The notes below the pieces were generated by a model. It saw only the letters and a list, made by a program, of their open reading frames with translations, was not told the origin of the DNA and made no database searches. Shown piece after piece: positions 56,867-64,000 of a stretch of 64,000 bases of DNA. The DNA lies in NCBI GenBank assembly GCA_016705365.1, contig JADIYI010000005.1, positions 1 to 64,000 on the forward strand, written 5' to 3'. The translations under genes and the position numbers were made by a program. Each line of letters begins with the position of its first letter. The first letter of the stretch is position 1. Source of the DNA: Gammaproteobacteria bacterium (lineage in GTDB: Bacteria > Pseudomonadota > Gammaproteobacteria > Pseudomonadales > UBA5518).

Positions 56867-58834
56867 TTACTCGGCCAGTGCCGTCTGCACGAAATAGGGA
56901 TTGCGGATCAGCTGTTCGCCCGGTTGTACCAGCGGCGTGCTGCGACCCTGCAGGTAAGCGTAGACCACCGCGAACGAGAGCACATTCTGCACATACTGCC
57001 GGGTCTCGCGAAACGGGATGGTTTCGACGAAGCGATCGTGCTCCACCTTGTCCGGCAGGCGGCGCAGCCATTGGCGCACACGCCCCGGGCCCGCATTGTA
57101 GGCTGCCGCGGCCAGAATCCGGTTCTGCTGGAAGTCATCCAGCATCATGCGCATGTAGCGGCTGCCGATGGTCACGTTGGTGGACGGATCCAGCAGGTCC
57201 GAGCTGCCGCGGTAACGGATACCTGCGCGCCGCGCGGTAAGCTGCGCGGTAGCGGGCATCACCTGCATCAGCCCGAGAGCGCCAGCCGGCGATTTCACGG
57301 TGGCGTTCATCGCGCTTTCCTGGCGCGCGATCGCGTACAGCCAGGCATTGTCCATGCCCTGACCGCGTGCGGCGCCGTCGAACTGTTTGCTGAACAGGAT
57401 CGGAAAGCGCAGCTCCAGGTCGTCCCAGTTCTGCACCGAGGCGAGCGTGGTGATCGCCAGCTGGTGCCAGCCCCACTGGTCGGCGAGCTTGGCCGCCGCC
57501 AGGCGCTCCGCGAGCGGCATGGCGAGAATCGTGTGCTGCCATTCGCGGCGGGATTCGGGACCGTTTCCGATCAGGAAGAATTCACGCGCGCGACTGATTC
57601 CGGGGTTGCGTCCGGTCGCGGCAAGCAGCTCGTCGCTGACCGGTACCGGAACATGCTGCATTTCGTAGGGCATGCCGAGCCGGTCGGCGGCGAGGAAGCC
57701 ATAGTAGCTGCGTGTCGCGCGCACGCGGTGATAACTGTTGCTGATCTCTTCGCTCGCAGAGAGTGTGTTGCCGGCTTCCCTGGCGCGCGCGCTCCAGTAT
57801 TCCCAGCGCTGTTCCGTGACCAGCGCGGGCGGCAGTATCTGCAGCGCGGACATCACCGGCTCCCAGCCGCTGCCACGCAGCGCGTAGCGCACGGCGTCCT
57901 CGCTCAGCGCATCGCTGCGTGCGGCCGGTTCCAGTCCGAGTATCCACTCCAGGGCCTCGCGCCCCGAGTTCGAGGCCATGTTGGCGGCGATGCGCGGTGC
58001 GACGTTGCGCATCGATTCGGTGTCGAGCACGCCACTGCGGGCGTAGCTTTCGAAATTGCGCCGGGCGCTGACGGTATTGGACCCGGCAAGTTTCAGCAGG
58101 CCAAACTCCACGATCTGCGAGTGCCGCGGATTGCCGCGCCTGAAACGCTGCGTGTTGCCCACCAGCGCCGGATTGTCCTTGATCTGCAGATAGAGCGTGG
58201 CATCGGCGGTATGCGCCGCATCCATGAAGCGCGTCAGGTAGCGTGCGACCTGGTATTCACCCGCTCCCATCGCGAGGTTGAAGCGCTGCCATGCCATTGC
58301 GGAGCCGGGGTTGCCGCGCTTGTACCAGGCCTGGAACAGCGCGTCGCAGCTCTTCGGCAACGAACGCGGACTGAGCCACAACGCGGAAATCCGTTGCTGT
58401 GCCGCGGCGCTCTGGCCGGTCTGCAGCAGCGCCCAGGCCTGTACACAGCGGCGCTCGATATTGGCCGGATCATCGACATAGTAGTGCAGGTAGTCGTCCC
58501 AGCGCTGCTGTGACTGCAACACTTGCAGCCACGCCGCGCGTAGCCGGGAGGCAGGCAGTTGTCCGGCATGGCGGGCGAGAAACCGGTCGATCTCGCCGGG
58601 GGAGGCGGAGGAGATGCGCCGGCGCAGTTCCTCCAGTTCGAGATAAGGGTAGAGCGGATAGCCCTGCAGGGAGGCACGATGACGCTCGAGTGGTTTCGCG
58701 TCGCCCCGCGTCAGGGCGGTGAAGGCGCTCCGGTACTGGGCGCGTTGTGCCTCGAGCGTATCCGCCACCACTGCCTGTGCCTGCAGCAGCAGCAAAAATG
58801 AAAAAAGCAGCCCAAACCGCAGACTGCCCACCAT
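56867..58834 (-). CDS. slt: Soluble lytic murein transglycosylase
   Basis: 655 residues. A signal peptide (about 24 residues), a long superhelical alpha domain of degenerate repeats (about 30-460), and a C-terminal SLT domain. Glu506 in 'IARQESAMNATVKSPAGALG' is the catalytic acid, followed by 'LMQVMPATAQLTARR' and 'NVTIGSRYMRMMLDDF'. It cuts peptidoglycan from glycan ends in the periplasm. Length and layout equal E. coli Slt70. 32 bases separate it from the downstream usp gene's far end. Confidence 0.95.
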   Translation of the reverse strand: MVGSLRFGLLFSFLLLLQAQAVVADTLEAQRAQYRSAFTALTRGDAKPLERHRASLQGYPLYPYLELEELRRRISSASPGEIDRFLARHAGQLPASRLRAAWLQVLQSQQRWDDYLHYYVDDPANIERRCVQAWALLQTGQSAAAQQRISALWLSPRSLPKSCDALFQAWYKRGNPGSAMAWQRFNLAMGAGEYQVARYLTRFMDAAHTADATLYLQIKDNPALVGNTQRFRRGNPRHSQIVEFGLLKLAGSNTVSARRNFESYARSGVLDTESMRNVAPRIAANMASNSGREALEWILGLEPAARSDALSEDAVRYALRGSGWEPVMSALQILPPALVTEQRWEYWSARAREAGNTLSASEEISNSYHRVRATRSYYGFLAADRLGMPYEMQHVPVPVSDELLAATGRNPGISRAREFFLIGNGPESRREWQHTILAMPLAERLAAAKLADQWGWHQLAITTLASVQNWDDLELRFPILFSKQFDGAARGQGMDNAWLYAIARQESAMNATVKSPAGALGLMQVMPATAQLTARRAGIRYRGSSDLLDPSTNVTIGSRYMRMMLDDFQQNRILAAAAYNAGPGRVRQWLRRLPDKVEHDRFVETIPFRETRQYVQNVLSFAVVYAYLQGRSTPLVQPGEQLIRNPYFVQTALAE

Positions 58835-58850
58835 CAGCGCTTACCCTGCT

Positions 58851-59294
58851 TCACTTCTCCGGTGCGTTCACGCGCACTGCCAGCACGTCACGGCGCGCAC
58901 CGTGCAACACGCCATTGGCGGTGGACCCCATCAACAGCGACAACCCGTGACGCCCATGACTTCCGACCACGATCAGGTCGGCGCCGATTTCCTCGGCCAC
59001 GTGATGGATTTCGGTCTCGGGTCTGCCCACTACCAGGTGACGATTGCCCTGCGGAATATTGAGCGGGTCGCAGAGAGCGCTCATGTGCGCGCGCGCCTGT
59101 TTGTGGATTTCTTCCTGGATTCCCGAGAAATCCATCGGGATGTCACCGCCGTAGGCAAAGCTGAGCGGTTCGATCACGTGTATCACGCTGAGCGTGGAGC
59201 CAAAGGCATCGCGCAGCGCCACGGCACGCGCCACCACCTGCTGCGATTCACCGCTCAGATCCAGCCCCAGCAATATGTGTCGATATCCGCTCAT
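58851..59294 (-). CDS. Universal stress protein (UspA family)
   Basis: 147 residues. 'MSGYRHILLGLDLSGESQQV' starts the fold and 'GADLIVVGSHGRHGLSLLMG' then 'STANGVLHGARRDVLAVR' is the ATP-binding motif (G-x2-G-x9-G-S/T) of ATP-type Usp. I chose ATG 59294 over a 17-codon longer frame because the family begins 'xxYRHILLxxDLS'. Upstream of slt on the same strand, with 16 bases between. Confidence 0.93.
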   Translation of the reverse strand: MSGYRHILLGLDLSGESQQVVARAVALRDAFGSTLSVIHVIEPLSFAYGGDIPMDFSGIQEEIHKQARAHMSALCDPLNIPQGNRHLVVGRPETEIHHVAEEIGADLIVVGSHGRHGLSLLMGSTANGVLHGARRDVLAVRVNAPEK

Positions 59295-59414
59295 GGCCCA
59301 TGACTCCCTTTCGATTGACGTCCGGCGAACGCTTTCCGCTAACATAGCCGAAAATCCATCGTTGCCGCAAATGCGCCTCGGCGTGCCGCAGGCAGTTCCC
59401 GCTCGGGAGAAGGC

Positions 59415-59912
59415 GTGAGTACATTTGTGCTGGTCGCAGGCCTGACTTTCCTGTTCGTGTTCGGTGCTGCGCTCGGTATGCGACCCTCGCCACGCCAGGC
59501 GCAGCTGGCGCGGCTGCGCGCCGCCGCGACAGCCAGGGGTCTGCGGGTGCGGGTGGCACCCGCGACACCTGGCGGACAGATCTCGCCCAACCTGGTGGTA
59601 TATGTGCTGTCATGGCGACTGGAGCAACTCGAACAGGCGCGCGAGCTGCGCTTTCAGGCCGTGCTCGAGCCGTCCGGCGGCTGGCGCGCGCAGGCGCCTC
59701 CCGGCTTGGAGCAAGAGCAGCTGATCGGGATTCTTGGCGACCTTCCCGCCGGTGTGACGGAACTCACGGCGGTGGCCGATGGTCTTGCCGCACGCTGGGA
59801 TGAGCGCGGTGCGGAGCACGAGGTGGAGCGTCTTGCCGCCGCTCTCGTGACGTTGCGCGAAGCATGTCTCGGGGGAGGCAACCGATCGTCCCCGGCCCAG
59901 GGTCGCACTTGA
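59415..59912 (+). CDS. Conserved hypothetical single-pass membrane protein
   Basis: 165 residues from GTG 59415, with GGGAGAAGGC upstream. One N-terminal helix (about residues 3-21) is followed by a cytoplasmic or periplasmic soluble part rich in Arg, Ala and Leu ('RLRAAATARGLRVRVAPATP', 'RLEQLEQARELRFQAVLEPS'). I do not recognise a domain. The stop lies inside the -35 side of the topA promoter, and its place directly before topA suggests it is a lineage-conserved neighbour. Confidence 0.7.
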   Translation: MSTFVLVAGLTFLFVFGAALGMRPSPRQAQLARLRAAATARGLRVRVAPATPGGQISPNLVVYVLSWRLEQLEQARELRFQAVLEPSGGWRAQAPPGLEQEQLIGILGDLPAGVTELTAVADGLAARWDERGAEHEVERLAAALVTLREACLGGGNRSSPAQGRT

Positions 59913-59937
59913 CCCTGCGGGAGGCAGCCCTTATATA
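59909..59937 (+). promoter_or_regulatory. Sigma-70-type promoter of topA
   Basis: TTGACC (59909-59914), 17-base spacer, TATATA (59932-59937). The TTGACC overlaps the last codon of the preceding gene. It lies 55 bases before the topA start. Confidence 0.65.
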
Positions 59938-59992
59938 TGGCGCCTCTTTTGGATCCCTCCCGTCGCACAAAATCTGGAAATCAAGCACCAAC

Positions 59993-62626
59993 ATGGGCAA
60001 GGCACTGGTCATCGTGGAGTCGCCGGCGAAGGCGAAAACCATCAACAAGTATCTCGGCCGCGACTATGTCGTGAAATCGAGCATCGGACATATCCGTGAC
60101 CTCCCGACCAGCGGCAGCGCCAAGACCACCGATCCGGCAGCGCGTGCCAGGAGCGCCGCCGCGACCCGCAAGATGGGGGATGCGCAGAAAGCGCGCCATC
60201 GGGAAAAAAAGGCCCGCGAACAACTGGTCAATCGCATGGGCGTGGACCCGGAACATGGCTGGAGGGCCAATTACCAGATCCTGCCGGGCAAGGAAAAAGT
60301 CGTCGCCGAGTTACGCAAGGCGGCAAGCAGCGCCGACACGATCTATCTCGCGACCGACCTCGATCGCGAGGGGGAGGCGATCGCCTGGCATCTGCGCGAG
60401 GCCATCGGCGGCGACCCGGGAAAGTATCGCCGGGTAGTCTTCAACGAGATCACGCAATCGGCGATCAAGGAAGCCTTCGCCGAACCGGGTGCCCTCGACA
60501 TGGACCGGGTCAACGCCCAGCAGGCACGCCGTTTTCTCGACCGGGTGGTCGGTTATATGCTCTCGCCGCTGCTGTGGGAGAAAGTGGCGCGCGGTCTGTC
60601 GGCGGGGCGGGTGCAATCGGTGGCGGTGCGCTTGCTGGTCGATCGCGAGCGCGAAATACGGGCGTTCATCCCCGAGGAATTCTGGGAGCTGCACGCCGCT
60701 GTGCTGAGTGACGCGGATCAGCCGCTGCGACTCGAGGTGCGCCGCGAGGGCGAGCAGAATTTCCGTCCCGGCAACCGCGAGGACGCCGAGCGCGCGGTAG
60801 AGGCGTTGCGCAAGGCGCGCTTCGTGGTCAAGGCGCGCGAAGACAAGCCCACGCGTACCCGGCCCTCCGCGCCCTTCATCACCTCGACGCTGCAGCAGGC
60901 GGCCAGTACCCGTCTCGGGTTCAGCGTCAAGAAAACAATGATGATGGCGCAGCGCCTGTACGAAGCGGGATTCATCACCTACATGCGTACCGATTCCACC
61001 AATCTGAGCGCCGATGCAGTGGCCGGGGTGCGCGAGTTCATCGGCGAGAAGCACGGCGCACGCTATGTGCCCGAGAGCCCCAATGTCTATTCGAGCAAGG
61101 CGGGTGCACAGGAAGCGCACGAGGCAATACGTCCCTCGAACGTGCGGTTGGCACCCGAGGCCATCGACGGTGTGGAGCGCGACGCGGTGCGCGTCTACGA
61201 ACTGATCTGGCGGCAGTTCGTGGCCTGCCAGATGCCTGCGGCCGACTACCTCGGCTCGGTGATCGATGTCGCAGCCGGAGACTTCGAACTGCGTGCCCGA
61301 GGCCGGATTCTGAAGTTCGATGGCTTTCTGCGGGTGCTGCCGGCGGGGCAGCGCAAGGACGAGGACATTGAACTGCCGGACGTGCCGGTTGGCGCCGGGT
61401 TGCGACTCCAGGAATTATTGCCGAGCCAGCACTTCACCAAGGCACCGCCGCGCTATACCGAAGCGACGCTGGTACGCGAACTCGAGAAACGCGGCATCGG
61501 TCGTCCTTCGACCTACGCCGCGATCATCTCCACCATTCAGGATCGCGGCTACGCCCGGCTCGAAAGCCGGCGTCTCTATGCCGAAAAGCTCGGCGATATC
61601 GTCAGTGACCGGCTGACCGAGAAATTCGAGGACCTGATGGACTACGGCTTTACCGCCGGCATGGAGGGCTTCCTCGACCAGATTGCCTCCGGCGAGCGCG
61701 ACTGGATCAAGGTGCTGGATGATTTCTACGCCGATTTCTCCACCCGCCTCGCCGCGGCCAAGGCAGCGGACGGCGGGATGCGCGGCAATGTGCCGGTGGA
61801 AACCAGGATCGAGTGCCCGAGCTGTTCACGGCCCATGCAGATCAGGACCGGGAGTACCGGGGTGTTTCTCGGCTGTTCCGGCTATGCGCTGCCGCCTGCC
61901 GAGCGGTGCAAGGCCACGATCAACCTGGTCCACGGCGACGAAGTGGTGCACGACGAGGCCGAGGAAGACGAGGAGGCCGAATCCAAGGTGCTGCGCACGC
62001 GCCATCGCTGCGCTATTTGTGGCACGGCGATGGACAGCTACCTGGTTGATGCCCAGCACAAACTTCATGTCTGCGGCAACAACCCCGACTGCCAGGGCCA
62101 CGAGGTCGAGGAGGGACGCTTCAAGCTCAAGGGTTACGACGGCCCGCTGATCCCGTGCGACAAATGCGGCCAGGACATGCAACTGAAGACCGGACGCTTC
62201 GGCAAGTACTTTGGCTGTACCGCCAGCGATTGCAAGAACACGCGCAAATTGCTGCGCAATGGCCAGGCGGCGCCGCCGAAGATGCCGCCGGTGCCGATGG
62301 AGCATCTGCGCTGCCTCAAGGTGGATGATTTTTACGTGCTGCGCGACGGGGCCGCAGGCTTGTTTCTCGCAGCCAGCCGTTTTCCGAAGAACCGCGAGAC
62401 GCGCGCTCCGCTGGTCGAGGAATTGCAGTCGGTGCGCGATCTGATCGACCCCAAGTACGCGTATCTGCTCGATGCGCCGACGCGTGATCCGGACGGGAAT
62501 CCGGTTCAGGTGCGCTACAGCCGCAAGATGCACAGCCAGTTCGTGATGAGTGAACACGAGGGCAAGGCAACGGGCTGGCGCGCCTATTTCCGCGACGGAA
62601 AATGGGTGGTCAGCAAGGAAGCGTAG
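59993..62626 (+). CDS. topA: DNA topoisomerase I
   Basis: 877 residues. It relaxes negative supercoils with a type IA mechanism. The Toprim domain opens 'KALVIVESPAKAKTINKYLG'. The active-site Tyr330 is in 'GFITYMRTDSTNLS'. 'RGIGRPSTYAAIISTIQDRG' is the domain IV motif. Three C-terminal zinc ribbons follow ('CPSCSRPMQIRTGSTGVFLG', 'CAICGTAMDSYL', 'CDKCGQDMQLKTGRFGKYFG'), then a C-terminal tail. ATG 59993 matches the family start 'MGKxLVIVESPAK'. Confidence 0.97.
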   Translation: MGKALVIVESPAKAKTINKYLGRDYVVKSSIGHIRDLPTSGSAKTTDPAARARSAAATRKMGDAQKARHREKKAREQLVNRMGVDPEHGWRANYQILPGKEKVVAELRKAASSADTIYLATDLDREGEAIAWHLREAIGGDPGKYRRVVFNEITQSAIKEAFAEPGALDMDRVNAQQARRFLDRVVGYMLSPLLWEKVARGLSAGRVQSVAVRLLVDREREIRAFIPEEFWELHAAVLSDADQPLRLEVRREGEQNFRPGNREDAERAVEALRKARFVVKAREDKPTRTRPSAPFITSTLQQAASTRLGFSVKKTMMMAQRLYEAGFITYMRTDSTNLSADAVAGVREFIGEKHGARYVPESPNVYSSKAGAQEAHEAIRPSNVRLAPEAIDGVERDAVRVYELIWRQFVACQMPAADYLGSVIDVAAGDFELRARGRILKFDGFLRVLPAGQRKDEDIELPDVPVGAGLRLQELLPSQHFTKAPPRYTEATLVRELEKRGIGRPSTYAAIISTIQDRGYARLESRRLYAEKLGDIVSDRLTEKFEDLMDYGFTAGMEGFLDQIASGERDWIKVLDDFYADFSTRLAAAKAADGGMRGNVPVETRIECPSCSRPMQIRTGSTGVFLGCSGYALPPAERCKATINLVHGDEVVHDEAEEDEEAESKVLRTRHRCAICGTAMDSYLVDAQHKLHVCGNNPDCQGHEVEEGRFKLKGYDGPLIPCDKCGQDMQLKTGRFGKYFGCTASDCKNTRKLLRNGQAAPPKMPPVPMEHLRCLKVDDFYVLRDGAAGLFLAASRFPKNRETRAPLVEELQSVRDLIDPKYAYLLDAPTRDPDGNPVQVRYSRKMHSQFVMSEHEGKATGWRAYFRDGKWVVSKEA

Positions 62627-62645
62627 AACCGCGGTTCGGGTCGCG

Positions 62646-62936
62646 ATGGTCGCGGCCCGTCATACGATGGAGGAGGCCGATTTGGCGGCATCTCTGCTTG
62701 AAATCGTCGAAATCGCCAATGGCGAATTCGTGCTGCAACGTGCCGGTGGTGAAGGCGGGCCGCTGGTGAATATCCGGTTCTCCGATGAATCGAGGCAGTA
62801 TCTCGCGGATGCGCGTCTGGAAATCGCCAAGGCAATGATCCAGGCGGGTATCCAGGCCGCGGCGCAGATGGCCGGCGGCGATGCGGAGCTCGATTTTGTC
62901 GGCGGCGCGGACGACGCGGATCACATCCTGCACTAG
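62646..62936 (+). CDS. Small conserved hypothetical protein between topA and lexA
   Basis: 96 residues from ATG 62646 (or about 89 from ATG 62667). The body 'AASLLEIVEIANGEFVLQRA' and 'GPLVNIRFSDESRQYLADAR' then 'EIAKAMIQAGIQAAAQMAGG' looks like a compact alpha/beta protein with an acidic tail. Pseudomonas genomes carry a small hypothetical gene at the same place (the PA3009 type), which supports it being real. No function is known. Confidence 0.7.
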   Translation: MVAARHTMEEADLAASLLEIVEIANGEFVLQRAGGEGGPLVNIRFSDESRQYLADARLEIAKAMIQAGIQAAAQMAGGDAELDFVGGADDADHILH

Positions 62937-62983
62937 AAGTCTGCGTCCGGTTCTGCCGCGCCGGCTCCCCTGGCCCGCCGCGC

Positions 62984-63586
62984 TCAGGTGTCGAGCCTGA
63001 GCACCCCGACACTGATACCCTCGAGCGTGAAATCGTGCTCGCGCATATCGATGCGCAGCGGTGCGAAATCCGCGTTTTCCGGCAACAATTCCACGATATG
63101 GCGCTCGCGGGTGCGGTGCAGGCGCTTTACCGTCACCTCGTCATCGATGCGCGCGACCACGATCTGGTCCTGGCGTGCCTCGGTGGTGCGATGCACCGCC
63201 AGCAGGTCGCCGTCGATGATGCCCGCATCCTTCATGCTCATTCCGGATACGCGCAGGAAATAATCGGCACGCGGCGAGAACAGTGCCGGCGGAACCTGCA
63301 CGTGCTGCTCGATGTGTTCGCTTGCCAGGACGGGACTGCCGGCAGCGACCCGGCCGACCACCGGAATTCCGGATTCGCCGCTGAGACGGATCCCGCGCGA
63401 GGCGCCGGCGGTCATTTCGATCATGCCCTTGCGTTCGAGCGCACGCAGGTGTTCCTCGGCGGCATTCGGTGAACGGAAACCCAGTTCGCGTGCGATATCG
63501 GCCCGGGTTGGCGGATAACCGGTGTTGTCGATGTAACCGCGGATCAATTCCAGTACCTGGTTCTGACGATCGGTCAGCTTGCTCAT
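62984..63586 (-). CDS. lexA: SOS repressor LexA
   Basis: 200 residues. Winged HTH ('RQNQVLELIRGYIDNTGYPP', 'RADIARELGFRSPNAAEEHL') and S24 peptidase domain. The self-cleavage bond is Ala82-Gly83 ('RVAAGSPVL'), the nucleophile Ser117 ('SGMSMKDAGI') and the base Lys154 ('TVKRLH'), each two positions lower than in E. coli. ATG 63586 starts 'MSKLTDRQNQ'. A perfect SOS box lies in its promoter, so it is autorepressed. sulA, often its partner in Pseudomonas, is not beside it. Confidence 0.97.
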   Translation of the reverse strand: MSKLTDRQNQVLELIRGYIDNTGYPPTRADIARELGFRSPNAAEEHLRALERKGMIEMTAGASRGIRLSGESGIPVVGRVAAGSPVLASEHIEQHVQVPPALFSPRADYFLRVSGMSMKDAGIIDGDLLAVHRTTEARQDQIVVARIDDEVTVKRLHRTRERHIVELLPENADFAPLRIDMREHDFTLEGISVGVLRLDT

Positions 63587-63612
63587 CGATGGTATCCCGG
63601 GGCAGTGATGAG

Positions 63613-63645
63613 CTGTAATTATATACAGTATCCGTTCGATCGCAA
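63613..63645 (-). promoter_or_regulatory. lexA promoter with perfect SOS box over the -10
   Basis: The SOS box CTGTAATTATATACAG (63613-63628) fits CTGT-N8-ACAG exactly. Read on the minus strand, TTGCGA (63640-63645), a 16-base spacer and TATAAT (63618-63623) form the promoter. The -10 lies wholly within the box, so LexA would block polymerase directly. Confidence 0.88.
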
Positions 63646-63936
63646 GCCGTGTCATTGCCGCGGTCGTCGAAACTGGCGGACGAGTCGATACCAGTTTCCC
63701 CTCCGATCACATACCGTCGCGGGATTGTCGAGACCGCTGGTGCTGGCGGTGCCCGGAAGGAGATCGGGTACTCTGGCGCAGCCGCAGCGCGGTGATCGAC
63801 GGCGTGCTCGTTGCCGTTCGCTGCCGGTCGCTGCCAGGCGTGACGCTCAGGGAAAGGTTTCAGTGCCGCGATCGCGCTCCGCGAACGGACGGGCCACAGG
63901 AGTGCCGCTCAAACGCGATGCCGGCGTCTGTGACAC
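63646..63936. other. Non-coding stretch upstream of lexA
   Basis: About 290 bases without a gene I can support. No repeat unit, RNA gene or terminator stands out. Open frames here are short and match nothing. Confidence 0.45.
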
Positions 63937-64000
63937 TCATTCGCTCCAGTCGTCATCGATGCCGATCTCCTCGGGCTCGATCTGGTTCAGTGCGCCCGAC
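63937..64000 (-). CDS. Partial gene at the right edge, acidic C-terminus
   Basis: Only the last 20 codons are inside the window: 'GALNQIEPEEIGIDDDWSE' then stop (TCA on the plus strand, 63937-63939). The tail is strongly acidic. I cannot identify the protein from this. It would be transcribed toward lexA. Confidence 0.5.
   Translation of the reverse strand, partial: SGALNQIEPEEIGIDDDWSE

Overview
The window looks like chromosomal DNA of a high-GC gammaproteobacterium from the broad Pseudomonas/Cellvibrio/Haliea lineage. The main reason is gene order. The run secD-secF-suhB-trmJ-iscR-iscS-ndk-rlmN-pilW-rodZ-ispG-hisS-yfgM-bamB-der, and the neighbourhoods tadA-mltF-purL and topA-small protein-lexA, follow an order known from Pseudomonas-type genomes. 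Many acyl-CoA genes, a periplasmic sulfatase and PEP-CTERM/PrsT genes suggest an aerobic aquatic heterotroph. No rRNA, tRNA, CRISPR array, phage or complete insertion sequence was seen.

Region 1 (1 to about 16.1 kb) is an accessory island. It is saturated with copies of one short palindromic repeat, core AAAAGGGGACAGATTTATTT, mostly paired head-to-head as hairpins. About 18 clusters lie between position 150 and 16,113 and I found none in the remaining 48 kb. One intact REP-associated tyrosine transposase (RAYT, 13834-14550) lies between inward-facing repeats, and two decayed RAYT copies lie at 4.2 and 15.8 kb. The repeats separate small toxin-antitoxin (TA) modules: two RelE/HigB-like pairs, a RelBE pair, a HigBA with a truncated toxin, a MazEF/PemK-like pair with a truncated toxin, VapBC, a HigBA with a nonsense-mutated toxin, and a CcdB fragment. 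Repeats run directly into several reading frames. Their edges carry micro-duplications that always break at GGGGAC/GTCCCC. The island also holds a frameshifted PEP-CTERM protein and a PrsT-type TPR lipoprotein that share an 82-bp upstream element with a perfect 16-bp palindrome, an outer-membrane barrel protein, a 582-residue unknown secreted protein, and a poly-G/poly-C stretch that is probably an assembly error.

Region 2 (16.1 to 41.4 kb) is mostly core housekeeping: ferredoxin, a MORN-type repeat protein, arylsulfatase, tRNA editing (tadA), murein turnover (mltF), purine synthesis (purL), protein export (secDF, yfgM), Fe-S regulation and sulfur delivery (iscR, iscS), tRNA and rRNA modification (trmJ, rlmN), pilus stability, isoprenoids (ispG), hisS, outer-membrane assembly (bamB), ribosome assembly (der) and a truncated hemoglobin. 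The isc locus is contracted: iscS is followed directly by ndk, with iscU-iscA-hscBA-fdx-iscX absent, and IscS has lost its usual C-terminal tail.

Region 3 (41.4 to 53.8 kb) is an acyl-CoA and lipid-type metabolic cluster: CoA ligase, three crotonases, two nitroreductases, thiolase, a GlxA/AraC regulator, a free-standing ketosynthase and an SRPBCC protein, plus a Ca2+/cation antiporter and an HTH-alkyltransferase. Region 4 (54 to 64 kb) has an ammonium transporter, glutaredoxin-like protein, EAL/HDOD signalling protein, lytic transglycosylase, UspA, topA and lexA with a perfect SOS box. A partial gene runs off the right edge.
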